This document shows, piece after piece, positions 35,898-45,357 of a stretch of 64,000 bases of DNA (its first letter is position 1; every line of letters starts with the position of its first letter). A program made the translations under genes and the position numbers. Source of the stretch: Mycolicibacterium porcinum (GTDB lineage Bacteria > Actinomycetota > Actinomycetes > Mycobacteriales > Mycobacteriaceae); the NCBI GenBank assembly GCA_002086835.1, contig MVIG01000010.1, positions 124,001-188,000 of the forward strand. The letters are read 5' to 3'. The notes under the pieces are model-generated. The model did not search any database and had not been told where the DNA came from. It saw nothing but the letters and a program-made list of their open reading frames with translations.

Positions 35898-36446
35898 TTG
35901 AACCACAGCCGTATCGCAGTCCTGAGTGCCGCCACGATCGTGGCGGCACTTGGGCTCTGTGGGTGCAGCAGCCCGGATCATCCGGCGAGCAGCTCGCACC
36001 CGAAAACGAGCGCGCTCACCACGACGGCGCCGGCAGCCCCGCCCGCGGCACCGTTGCCCGCTCCCGAAGCGTTGACGGGCGTGCTGGACCGGCTGGCCGA
36101 CGTCAACGTGCCCGGCGCCGACAAGGTCGTGCTGGTCGAACAGGGCACCGCCGATGACGCCGCCGCACTGGACAAGTTCGGCAAGGCGCTGGCCGACAAC
36201 GGGTTCACCCCACTGACCTTCGAGGCCACCGACCTGGCCTGGTCTCAAACCGAGCCGGCCAACGTGGTGGCGACCGTGAAGGTCACCTCCGGCGGCGACG
36301 GTTCGGCCCGGGACTTCAGCTTCCCGATGGAATTCACCCCGCACGGCGACGGCTGGCAACTGACCCGGCACACCGCCGACCTGCTGCTGGTGATGGGCGC
36401 GGGTGCCGAAACCTCCGCCCCGCCCGCCCCGACACCGCCCCGCTGA
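35898..36446 (+). CDS. lppK: Lipoprotein LppK
   Basis: 182 aa. Signal region SRIAVLSAATIVAALGLCGC with a lipobox-like LCGC, then a Ser/Pro/Ala-rich linker and a mature domain PEALTGVLDRLADVNVPGAD, KFGKALADNGFTPLTFEATD, FPMEFTPHGDGWQLTRHTAD. Matches the position of Rv2116 (lppK) in the M. tuberculosis locus. The mature fold resembles the preceding MTB12-like protein, so both may belong to the MTB12 superfamily. Only 8 bp separate it from that gene, indicating cotranscription. Confidence 0.85.
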   Translation: MNHSRIAVLSAATIVAALGLCGCSSPDHPASSSHPKTSALTTTAPAAPPAAPLPAPEALTGVLDRLADVNVPGADKVVLVEQGTADDAAALDKFGKALADNGFTPLTFEATDLAWSQTEPANVVATVKVTSGGDGSARDFSFPMEFTPHGDGWQLTRHTADLLLVMGAGAETSAPPAPTPPR

Positions 36447-36452
36447 GGCCGC

Positions 36453-36746
36453 ATGTGGATCGGCTGGTTGGAATTCGACCTGCTGCTCGGTGACGTGCAC
36501 TCGCTCAAACAGAAGCGTTCGGTGATCCGGCCCGTGATCGCCGAACTGCATCGCAAGCTCGCGGTGTCGGCAGCCGAGACCGGAACCCAGGATCTGCACC
36601 GTCGCGCCGGGATCGGCGTCGCCCTGGTCGCCGCCGACCGCACCCACGTGGTCCAGGTTCTCGACGCCGCCGAACGGATGGTGGCCGACCGCCCTGAGCT
36701 CGAGCTGCTCTCCACCCGGCGGGGCCTGCACCACAGCGACGACTAG
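36453..36746 (+). CDS. DUF503 protein
   Basis: 97 aa. DUF503 signature: WIGWLEFDLLLGDVHSLKQK, RSVIRPVIAELHRKL and a C-terminal VLDAAERMVADRPELELLSTRR. Small alpha/beta proteins of unknown function, found widely near translation or ribosome-binding factors. Orthologue position of Rv2117. It follows lppK by 6 bp and is probably cotranscribed. A hairpin downstream (36780-36822) separates it from trmI. Confidence 0.88.
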   Translation: MWIGWLEFDLLLGDVHSLKQKRSVIRPVIAELHRKLAVSAAETGTQDLHRRAGIGVALVAADRTHVVQVLDAAERMVADRPELELLSTRRGLHHSDD

Positions 36747-36779
36747 CTCGACTCACACGCGCCGGTTCCTACCGGAGGG

Positions 36780-36822
36780 CGGCGTTCTTTGCCGGTCGGC
36801 GACCGTGCGGTAGAAAACGCCG
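36780..36822. terminator. Hairpin between DUF503 and trmI (possible bidirectional terminator)
   Basis: Outer arms CGGCGTT (36780-36786) and AACGCCG (36816-36822) enclose an inner hairpin CGGTC (36793-36797) and GACCG (36801-36805). It lies between the convergent 3' ends of DUF503 (rightward) and trmI (leftward) and is flanked by T and A runs only partly. A bidirectional terminator is plausible. Confidence 0.5.
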
Positions 36823-36834
36823 ACGATCAGATGA

Positions 36835-38622
<1,788 letters not shown>

Positions 38623-38626
<4 letters not shown>

Positions 38627-39420
38627 TCGGGTGTCATTACCATCGGCTCGGTGTCGATGGTGAGTACCAGCTGTTCGAATCCACCGCCGACACCCGGAGC
38701 AACTGGGATCCGGCCATTCAGCACGGCTCGCCGCCGCTGGCGCTGCTGACCAAGGTGATCGAGGAGTTGACCGCGGGTTCGGGATTGCGGGTCGGGCGGT
38801 TGACGCTCGACATCCTGGGCGCGATTCCGGTTGCCCCGGTGCGGGTTCGGGCCTGGGTGGACCGTCCGGGATCACGGATCTCGATCGTCGTCTCGGAGAT
38901 GGAGGCGGCCCGGCCCGACGGCACCTGGCGCGCGGTGGCGCGGGTGACGGCCTGGCTGCTGGCCCCCAGCGACACCAGTGACGTGGCCACCGACCGCTTC
39001 TCACCGTTGGTGGAGGGCGAGGCCGCCGGCATCGCACACGATTGGGAAGGTGCGCCGGGCTATCTGGAAAGCGTGTCGTGGCGCAGGCAACGCACCGCCG
39101 ACGGCGAAGCGGCGGTGGCGTGGATGAGTCCGCTCACGCCGGTGGTCGACGACGAGGAGACGACGGCCCTGCAGCGGCTGGCGCTCGTGGTGGATTCGGC
39201 CAACGGCATCGGTGCGGCGCTGGATCCGGAGAAGTTCATCTTCATGCACACCGATACCGCGGTGCATCTACACCGGCTGCCGGAGGGATCGGACTTCGCG
39301 GTACGGGCCCGGGGTTCGATCGGGCCCGATGGTATCGGTGTGACGACGGCCGAAATCTTTGACCGCCAAGGGTTTATCGGCACCTCGGCGCAGACGCTGC
39401 TGGTGATGCGGGCACCGTGA
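38623..39420 (+). CDS. Acyl-CoA thioesterase-like hotdog protein
   Basis: 265 aa, tandem hotdog (4HBT_3/TesB-like) layout: first half with NWDPAIQHGSPPLALLTKVI and VGRLTLDILGAIPVAPVRVR, second half with DPEKFIFMHTDTAVHLHRLP and GSIGPDGIGVTTAEIFDRQG, ending IGTSAQTLLVMRAP. No clear catalytic Asp/Gln is identified from memory, so substrate is open (acyl-CoA probable). ATG 38623 overlaps the nuclease stop by 4 bp and its stop overlaps the next GTG (39417), forming a coupled three-gene unit. Confidence 0.8.
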
Positions 39421-39935
39421 TCGCCGAGGTGCGCCGTCAGTTCGGCCTGGCCTGGGCGCTGGCCGACCTGCACCTGTCGGCGCTGTCCGACGAGGATCAC
39501 CTCTGGGAGCCCGGCCCGCTGGTGTGGACGGTGCACGAGGATGCGTCGGGACAGTGGCGGCCCGTCTTCGCCGACGTCGAGCCCGATCCGGTTCCGGTAC
39601 CCACCATCGGCTGGCTGACCTGGCACATGATTTTCTGGTGGTCGAACGCCTTGGCCCACGTCGACGGCCGGCCGCCGGCACCGCACTCCGAGATCGACTG
39701 GCCCGGCCCCGCGGCCGCGGTGCACCGGATCAGGGTGCTCAGTGCCCGCTGGAGCGGCCTGCTGGACTCGCTGACCGACACGGATCTCCTTGTCCCCTCG
39801 GCGTTTCCGTGGGGCCCGGACTCCGGCCGGTCACTGGCCGACATGGTGTTGTGGTTGAACGTCGAGCTGACCAAGAACGCCGCGGAGATCGGCCAATTGC
39901 GGATGCTGCGCGCCGCACTGCGAACCGACGGCTAG
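39417..39935 (+). CDS. DinB-family metal-binding protein
   Basis: 172 aa, four-helix DinB/YfiT-type fold. Features: VRRQFGLAWALADLHLSALS, the metal-ligand His in GWLTWHMIFWWSNALAH, and a C-terminal NVELTKNAAEIGQLRMLRAA (usually contributes the second His, absent here and replaced by Asn/Glu). Mycothiol-dependent transferases share the fold, but a specific role is not shown. GTG 39417 overlaps the thioesterase stop (GTGA); the stop shares CTAG with the opposite-strand gene (39932-39935). Confidence 0.75.
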   Translation: MIAEVRRQFGLAWALADLHLSALSDEDHLWEPGPLVWTVHEDASGQWRPVFADVEPDPVPVPTIGWLTWHMIFWWSNALAHVDGRPPAPHSEIDWPGPAAAVHRIRVLSARWSGLLDSLTDTDLLVPSAFPWGPDSGRSLADMVLWLNVELTKNAAEIGQLRMLRAALRTDG

Positions 39936-40174
39936 TCGTCCTCACCCCAGTCGCCGCCGTGGTGCCAGTCGCCACCATGCCAGCGCGGCCCGTCATACCA
40001 GCCGTTATACCAACCGGGAACGTCCACGCAGGCCTGCGCATAACCGAACGGACCATTCACGCACAGCCCCGGATCCGCCGAAGCCGTGCCGGCCCCGGCG
40101 ACCGCGATGCCGATCGGCACCGCCACCACACCGAGTCCGGCGGAGATGATTCCGAGATTCTTCCATCGGTTCAC
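39932..40174 (-). CDS. Small secreted Gly/Trp/His-rich protein
   Basis: 80 aa. Signal peptide MNRWKNLGIISAGLGVVAVP, IGIAVAGAGTASA with cleavage before DPGLC. The mature part is about 47 aa: it has two cysteines (LCVNGPFGYAQACVDVPGW), then NGWYDGPRWHGGDWHHGGDW, ending acidic GEDD. The Trp-Tyr-His-Gly composition is odd for a mycobacterial secreted peptide and could bind metal. No family recognised. GTG 40172-40174. Divergent from the ArsR gene across a ~124-bp intergenic region. Confidence 0.7.
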   Translation of the reverse strand: MNRWKNLGIISAGLGVVAVPIGIAVAGAGTASADPGLCVNGPFGYAQACVDVPGWYNGWYDGPRWHGGDWHHGGDWGEDD

Positions 40175-40267
40175 GTCGCACCTCCGGCCATCGCCTCAAG
40201 GGAACACCCCGACCCTGCCCACTGTAGTCCGCTGACGAACGGCCGCAAGCCTCGTATATGCGCTTGC

Positions 40268-40279
40268 ATCTATATAGAT
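40268..40279. promoter_or_regulatory. Palindrome upstream of the ArsR gene
   Basis: Perfect 12-bp palindrome ATCTATATAGAT (40268-40279), about 19 bp before the ArsR ATG, with the TATATA core doubling as a possible -10. TGCA-type half-sites (TTGCA and TGCAA) flank it at 40264 and 40284. A likely ArsR autoregulatory operator; position-based inference. Confidence 0.55.
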
Positions 40280-40298
40280 ACGGTGCAATACTCAAGCC

Positions 40299-40616
40299 AT
40301 GGACGTGTTCGAGGCAGTCGCCGAACCCAGCCGACGCGCATTGCTCGACGCCCTCGTCGACGGTGAACGCACCGCAGGCGAGCTGGTGGCCACCCTGCCG
40401 GGCCTGACCCAGCCCACGGTGTCGCGGCATCTGCGGGTGTTGCGAGAGGTCGGCCTGGTCGAAGTGCGCCCCGACGCCCAGCGCCGCATCTACGCCTTGC
40501 GCGCCGACGGCCTGGTGCAGATCGATGAGTGGATCGATCGGTACCGCCGCTACTGGACCGATCACCTCGACGCCCTGGAACGCCACCTCAAAGCCACCCA
40601 CAAGGAGACGAAATGA
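40299..40616 (+). CDS. ArsR-family regulator
   Basis: 105-aa winged-helix repressor: FEAVAEPSRRALLDALVDGE, RTAGELVATLPGLTQPTVSR, HLRVLREVGLVEVRPDAQRR, IYALRADGLVQIDEWIDRY. No cysteine metal-binding motif is present, so this is the non-metal 'SmtB/ArsR with SRPBCC' group that controls stress or solvent genes. Its stop overlaps the SRPBCC gene ATG (ATGA, 40613-40616), a tight coupled pair. Confidence 0.88.
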   Translation: MDVFEAVAEPSRRALLDALVDGERTAGELVATLPGLTQPTVSRHLRVLREVGLVEVRPDAQRRIYALRADGLVQIDEWIDRYRRYWTDHLDALERHLKATHKETK

Positions 40617-41128
40617 CCAGCCGCGAAGGGAAACTCACCGTCGAAGGCGACCGGGCCGCGCTCAACTTCGAACGACGCCTGCCCTACTCCGTCGACGCGG
40701 TGTGGGCGGCCATCACCGATCCCGCGCAACGCAACCAGTGGATGGGCCAGACGACGATCGACGCCCGCGAAGGCGGCTCCATCGAGATGGTTCCGCACTC
40801 ACCGCCGATCCCACCGCAACAGAAGAAGATGACCGGACGGATCAGGGTGTGGGACCCTCCGAGGGTTTTCGAGCATGAGTGGAACCAGCCGGTGTTGTCC
40901 GCACCTGAGGCCGGCGTCGTGCGTTACGAACTCATCCCCGACGGCGACGGCACCCTGCTCCGGTTCACCCACCGCGGCCTGACGATCTCCGACGGCCAGG
41001 GCTTCCACCCGGGAACCCACGCCTACCTGGACCGGCTGGAGGCGCACCTGGGCGGGCAGCCCCTGCCCGACTGGGCCCAGCGCTATCGCGAAGTCGCCCA
41101 GAACCTCGGCACCCAGTGGAACCGATAG
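40613..41128 (+). CDS. SRPBCC-domain (AHSA1-like) protein
   Basis: 171 aa with the activator-of-Hsp90-ATPase-1/START-like fold: ALNFERRLPYSVDAVWAAIT, DPAQRNQWMGQTTIDAREGG, RIRVWDPPRVFEHEWNQPVL, GTLLRFTHRGLTISDGQGF. Such genes coupled to an ArsR repressor are common in actinobacteria and bind a hydrophobic ligand; the ligand is unknown. Coupled to the ArsR gene by ATGA and followed 11 bp later by a flavodoxin-like quinone reductase, a likely three-gene stress operon. Confidence 0.85.
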   Translation: MTSREGKLTVEGDRAALNFERRLPYSVDAVWAAITDPAQRNQWMGQTTIDAREGGSIEMVPHSPPIPPQQKKMTGRIRVWDPPRVFEHEWNQPVLSAPEAGVVRYELIPDGDGTLLRFTHRGLTISDGQGFHPGTHAYLDRLEAHLGGQPLPDWAQRYREVAQNLGTQWNR

Positions 41129-41139
41129 AAGGAAACAAC

Positions 41140-41772
41140 ATGTCACACAACGGAACTGACATCGCCGCACCCACCGTCGCGGTGGTCTACCACTCCGGAT
41201 TCGGTCACACCTCGACCCTGGCGGCCGCGGTCGCGGCCGGAGCGGTCGACGCCGGAGCCGACGTCACCGTCTTACACGTCGAGTCGATGACCGACCAGGA
41301 TTGGGACGTGCTGGACAACGTGGACGCCATGATCTTCGGCAGCCCCACCTATATGGGCAACGTGTCGGCGGGGTTCCAGACCTTCGCCGAGAAGACCGGC
41401 GCCCGGTGTATGGAGGGCAGGTGGCGCGACAAGGTGGCGGCCGGCTTCACGAACTCCGGCGGTAAGAGCGGCGACAAGCTCAACACGCTCAGTTCGCTGT
41501 CGGTCTTCGCCGCCCAGCACCACATGCATTGGGTGAACCTGGGTTTGGCGCCCGGCTGGAACACCTCGTTCAGCAGCGAGGACGATCTCAATCGGCTCGG
41601 GTTCTTCCTGGGCGCCGGGGCACAGACCAACGTCGACGCCAACCCCGATCAGGTGCACCCCTCGGATGTACGCACGTGCCGCCATCTCGGGCACCGGGTC
41701 GCGCTGGTGACGCGTCAGCTCAACATCGGCCGCACGCTCAGTCCAGCGGCTTCAGCTCCTGCAGCATCGTAG
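41140..41772 (+). CDS. Flavodoxin-like NAD(P)H:quinone oxidoreductase (WrbA-type)
   Basis: 210 aa. FMN-binding flavodoxin motifs: VAVVYHSGFGHTSTLAAAVA, AMIFGSPTYMGNVSAGFQTF, SGGKSGDKLNTLSSLSVFAA, AQHHMHWVNLGLAPGWNTS. WrbA-like quinone reductases protect against redox cycling. ATG 41140 is chosen from AAGGAA 7 bases before and the clean N-terminus. Third gene of the ArsR/SRPBCC unit. Its 3' end overlaps the next, opposite gene by 35 bp. Confidence 0.85.
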   Translation: MSHNGTDIAAPTVAVVYHSGFGHTSTLAAAVAAGAVDAGADVTVLHVESMTDQDWDVLDNVDAMIFGSPTYMGNVSAGFQTFAEKTGARCMEGRWRDKVAAGFTNSGGKSGDKLNTLSSLSVFAAQHHMHWVNLGLAPGWNTSFSSEDDLNRLGFFLGAGAQTNVDANPDQVHPSDVRTCRHLGHRVALVTRQLNIGRTLSPAASAPAAS

Positions 41773-43114
41773 GCACCAGCTCGCTGACGGTGGGGTGGAT
41801 GTGCATCGTGCGCGATATCGCGGTGTAGGGCAGTTTGGCCGTCATGATGTCGAGGACCGAGTGCACCACCTCGTCGCCGCCGACGCCGAGGATGGCCACT
41901 CCCAGAATCTCCTCGGTCTCGGCATCCACCACCACCTTCATGAAGCCCTGGGTCTCGCCTTTCTCCACCGCGCGGCCGACCCGGGTCATCGGACGCTTGC
42001 CCACCAACGCTTTCCGGCCCGACTTGCGCACCTGGTCGACGGTCATCCCGGCCCGGCCGAGCGGCGGGTCGATGTACAGCGCATAGGTGGTGACACGATC
42101 GCTGACGCGGCGCGGATCGTCGTCGAGCAGGTTGGCGGCGACGATCTCGAAGTCGTTGTAGGACGTGTGGGTGAACGCGCCCTTGCCGTTGCAGTCCCCC
42201 ATCGCCCAGATGTGCGGGGCCGTGGTGCGTAGCTGATCGTCCACCACGACGTAGCCCCGCGCATCGAGATCCACCCCGGCGTTCTCCAACCCGAGGTCGT
42301 CGGTATTCGGGGCGCGTCCCACCGCGAGCAGCAGGTGCGTCCCGGCGATCGGTTCGGCTCCGTCGCGGGGCGTCACCTCGAAACCGCTGTCCCGCTTGGC
42401 AAACCGGATGCCCGTGGCATCGAGCACCACGTCGACCCCCTCGGCCTGCAGAATCTCGGCGATGGTCGCGGAGACGTCCTCGTCCTCGCGGGAGGTCAGC
42501 CGCGGCCCCTTCTCGATCACCGTCACCCGGGCCCCGAACCGACGGTACATCTGCGCGAACTCCAGCGCGATGTAACTTCCGCCCACGATCACCAGGTGCT
42601 CGGGTACCTCGTCCAGGTCCAGGATGCCGACGTTGGTCAGGTAGTCGATACCGTCCAGGCCGGGGAACTCCGGAACCACCGCGCGGCCACCGACATTGAG
42701 GAAGATGCGATCGGCCCGCAGCAGTTGGCCGTCGACGTCGATGGTGTGCGGGTCGACGAATCGGGCGTGACCGCGGAGGAGCACCGCACCGTCCATCGAC
42801 TCCAGCCAGTCCTCCACCCCGTGGCGGTCGGCCAGCATGATCGCATCCTTGCGGGCCTTGACCTTCGTCATGTCGACGTCGATTTCGCCTGTGCCCACAC
42901 CGAAATCCGCGCCGCGCCGCGCGAGGTGGGCGGCATGCGCACTGGCCACAAGGGTTTTGGTGGGGATGCAGCCGTAGTTGACGCAGGTGCCGCCGACCAG
43001 CTTGCGTTCGATCACCGCGACCGTCTGCCCCGCCCCGGTCAGCCTGCCCGCCAGCGGCGGGCCGGCCTGACCCGCGCCGATGACGATGGCGTCGAAACTC
43101 TGCGCGGGCGCCAT
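41738..43114 (-). CDS. Pyridine nucleotide-disulfide oxidoreductase (mercuric-reductase-like)
   Basis: 458-aa class I flavoprotein disulfide reductase. FAD motif DAIVIGAGQAGPPLAG, redox cysteines in GGTCVNYGCIPTKTLVASA, NAD-binding HLVIVGGSYIALEFAQMY, second FAD motif TTAPHIWAMGDCNGKGAFT, and the dimerisation domain to the end MHIHPTVSELVPTML. It lacks the vicinal C-terminal Cys pair of true mercuric reductase, so it is likely a general disulfide or quinone reductase. ATG 43112-43114. Convergent overlap with the flavodoxin gene. Confidence 0.88.
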   Translation of the reverse strand: MAPAQSFDAIVIGAGQAGPPLAGRLTGAGQTVAVIERKLVGGTCVNYGCIPTKTLVASAHAAHLARRGADFGVGTGEIDVDMTKVKARKDAIMLADRHGVEDWLESMDGAVLLRGHARFVDPHTIDVDGQLLRADRIFLNVGGRAVVPEFPGLDGIDYLTNVGILDLDEVPEHLVIVGGSYIALEFAQMYRRFGARVTVIEKGPRLTSREDEDVSATIAEILQAEGVDVVLDATGIRFAKRDSGFEVTPRDGAEPIAGTHLLLAVGRAPNTDDLGLENAGVDLDARGYVVVDDQLRTTAPHIWAMGDCNGKGAFTHTSYNDFEIVAANLLDDDPRRVSDRVTTYALYIDPPLGRAGMTVDQVRKSGRKALVGKRPMTRVGRAVEKGETQGFMKVVVDAETEEILGVAILGVGGDEVVHSVLDIMTAKLPYTAISRTMHIHPTVSELVPTMLQELKPLD

Positions 43115-43117
43115 GAA

Positions 43118-43600
43118 CTAGATGACGGAGGTCAGGGCCGCGATCGCGAAACCGCCGAGCACGGCGACCGCATCCTCGAACAGCGCGACGGGCAGGTCAT
43201 GGCCATCGTTGCGGGCGACCAACCGCTTTCGCGCCTCGTAACCGCCGAGGGTACCGATCACGGCACCGACGAGCGCCGCGCCGAGCGCGGTGAAGGTGTA
43301 GCCCCACGCGGTGCCGATCACCGCACCGGCGAACGCACCGGTGATCAAGCGGGCGATGAACTGCACCGGGGTCTTGCGGCTCGGTGTGCGCGGCAGCTGA
43401 TCGGTGACCAACTCCACCACGGCGAGAACGGTCAGCACGGTGACCGTGACCGGGTGCGCCAGCCACTGCGCCCACGTGCCGTCGAGGTTGATCCAGTGCA
43501 ATGCGGCGGCCCACGCCACCGCCGCCGGAGCGGTGAAAGCCCGCAAACCGGCGACCACGCCGATGAGAAGAGCCAACAACAGAACCAGAAAATGCGTCAC
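43118..43600 (-). CDS. DUF4126-like membrane protein
   Basis: About 160 aa, four to five hydrophobic segments with glycine-rich turns: HFLVLLLALLIGVVAGLRAF, TVLTVLAVVELVTDQLP, FAGAVIGTAWGYTFTALGAA, AVAVLGGFAIAALTSVI. Domain resembles DUF4126; position as Rv2120c. GTG 43598-43600 is taken over an upstream GTG (43640). It ends 3 bp before the MerA-like gene start on the same strand, so it may be cotranscribed. Function unknown. Confidence 0.75.
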   Translation of the reverse strand: MTHFLVLLLALLIGVVAGLRAFTAPAAVAWAAALHWINLDGTWAQWLAHPVTVTVLTVLAVVELVTDQLPRTPSRKTPVQFIARLITGAFAGAVIGTAWGYTFTALGAALVGAVIGTLGGYEARKRLVARNDGHDLPVALFEDAVAVLGGFAIAALTSVI

Positions 43601-43691
43601 GGCGACCTCCGGGGCCTGGAATTGTCCTCCGGACGCTAACACGCGACGTGCCGCGGCACGCGCCGATCAGAGACTGCGGTATCCCCGTCCG

Positions 43692-44546
43692 TCAGAAACG
43701 GCAGAACCGAATATCTGATGCGAGTATCGCTTTGGCTCCGATCGCGGCGATCTCATCCATGATGGCGTTGACGTCGCGGCGCGGCACCAGAGCCCGCACG
43801 GCCACCCAGTCCGGATCCGCCAGCGGCGCGATGGTCGGCGACTCCAGCCCGGGCGTCACCGCCGTGGCCTGCTCCAAAACCGAACGCGGGCAGTCGTAAT
43901 CCAGCATCAGGTACTGCTGACCGAACACCACACCCTGAACGCGTGCCGTCAGCTGATCGCGCGCCGAGGCATTGTCGTCACCGTCGGCGCCGTCGCGTTC
44001 GATCAGCACCGCCTCCGACTCGCACAGCGGCGCACCGAATGCCACCAGGTCGTGAAGTCCGAGAGTACGACCGGAGCCGACCACGTCGGCGATCACGTCG
44101 GCGACCCCGAGCTGAATCGAGATCTCGACGGCGCCGTCCAGCCGGATCACCGAGGCTTCGATGCCCTGCGCCGCAAGGTCCTTGCGCACCAGGTTGGGGA
44201 ACGAGGTGGCGATGCGCTTGCCTGCCAGGTCCTGCGGGCTCCACTGCCGGCCGGCCGGGCCGGCATAGCGGAAGGTGGAGTTCCCGAAGCCCAGCGACAG
44301 ACGCTCCCGCACCGGGGCGTCCGAATCGGCGGCCAGGTCCCGTCCGGTGATGCCCAGGTCGAGTTGCCCCGAACCGACGTAGATCGCGATGTCCTTGGGC
44401 CGCAGGAAGAAGAATTCGACGTTGTTGACCGGGTCGACGACGGTCAGGTCCTTGGGGTCACGCCGGCGCCGGTACCCGGCCTCGGAGAGGATCTCGGCGG
44501 CCGCTTCGCTGAGCGAGCCCTTGTTGGGCACCGCGACGCGCAACAT
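43692..44546 (-). CDS. hisG: ATP phosphoribosyltransferase HisG
   Basis: First step of histidine biosynthesis, 284 aa (long, ACT-bearing type). Family parts: [79 protein letters not shown], and the C-terminal regulatory domain with [23 protein letters not shown] 44544-44546 matches the M. tuberculosis start; GTG 44556-44558 is an alternative. Follows hisE by 15 bp; histidine feedback is expected through the C-terminal domain. Confidence 0.95.
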   Translation of the reverse strand: MLRVAVPNKGSLSEAAAEILSEAGYRRRRDPKDLTVVDPVNNVEFFFLRPKDIAIYVGSGQLDLGITGRDLAADSDAPVRERLSLGFGNSTFRYAGPAGRQWSPQDLAGKRIATSFPNLVRKDLAAQGIEASVIRLDGAVEISIQLGVADVIADVVGSGRTLGLHDLVAFGAPLCESEAVLIERDGADGDDNASARDQLTARVQGVVFGQQYLMLDYDCPRSVLEQATAVTPGLESPTIAPLADPDWVAVRALVPRRDVNAIMDEIAAIGAKAILASDIRFCRF

Positions 44547-44561
44547 CTGATCGGCCACGGC

Positions 44562-44843
44562 TCACAACTTCCGGTAGACGTCGTCAAGGGTCAGACCCCG
44601 GGAGATCATCAGCACCTGGGTCCAGTACAGCAACTGGCTGACCTCCTCGGCGAGCGACTCGTCGCTCTCGTGCTCGGCGGCCAGCCACACCTCGCCGGCC
44701 TCCTCCAGGATCTTCTTGCCGAGCCCATGGACGCCGGCGTCAAGTGCGGCGACCGTGCCGCTACCGGCAGGTCTGGTGCGCGCTTTGTCGCTGAGTTCGA
44801 CAAACAGGGCCTCGAAGGTCTTCACGGACATGAATTGTTTCAT
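44562..44843 (-). CDS. hisE: Phosphoribosyl-ATP pyrophosphatase HisE
   Basis: Second step of histidine synthesis, 93 aa. The all-helical MazG-type fold: [79 protein letters not shown]. The EExxE metal motif lies in [12 protein letters not shown] 44841-44843 agrees in length with M. tuberculosis HisE. Upstream of hisG as usual. Confidence 0.95.
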   Translation of the reverse strand: MKQFMSVKTFEALFVELSDKARTRPAGSGTVAALDAGVHGLGKKILEEAGEVWLAAEHESDESLAEEVSQLLYWTQVLMISRGLTLDDVYRKL

Positions 44844-44880
44844 GCGCCGTGGGTGTCGATTCGTGCGGTGCAATAGAAGG

Positions 44881-45357
44881 GTGAGCGAACCAGCCTGCGA
44901 CGAGCTGCCGACCTACACTGCCCGGGTCGCGGCGATCCTCGCGATCCTGTCCAAACATGTGATCGTCGACGGCCTGGTCCAGAACAACCGCCAGGCCAAC
45001 CCGATCCAGCCGCTCCCCTGCCTGTCCGCGTCGTGGGGCGCCGACCTGGCCGCTCCCCCGGTCCTCACCGTGTCGATCCACCCGGTCGACGACTTCGCCG
45101 CCGAGGTCGAGGAGCTGCGTTACGGCGGCGACCTCACGCCGGGAACCTACGAGCTGCCACGTACCGAAACCGACGAGTTCGCCCTGGCCCAGCCGCAATT
45201 GTCGAGCGTCTGGGTTGTCGCAGGCGATTCTGAGGTCTATCTGGCCCATCGCGACCGCTCACCGGACCAGCTGGTCGATGCGGCCGTGGAAATCGCGCGG
45301 GCCGTCGGCTGCGCGCCCTACACCGACGACTACGAGCCCCCGCCGGAACCGGGCTAG
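44881..45357 (+). CDS. Conserved hypothetical protein
   Basis: 158 aa from GTG 44881. No domain I recognise. Visible features: an N-terminal helix-like [20 protein letters not shown], a Pro-rich middle [20 protein letters not shown], then [20 protein letters not shown] and a C-terminal [20 protein letters not shown] with the acidic end YEPPPEPG. The sequence shape suggests a small soluble alpha/beta protein. Divergent from hisE, convergent with the sugar-porter gene, which shares the CTAG stop at 45354-45357. Confidence 0.6.
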   Translation: MSEPACDELPTYTARVAAILAILSKHVIVDGLVQNNRQANPIQPLPCLSASWGADLAAPPVLTVSIHPVDDFAAEVEELRYGGDLTPGTYELPRTETDEFALAQPQLSSVWVVAGDSEVYLAHRDRSPDQLVDAAVEIARAVGCAPYTDDYEPPPEPG

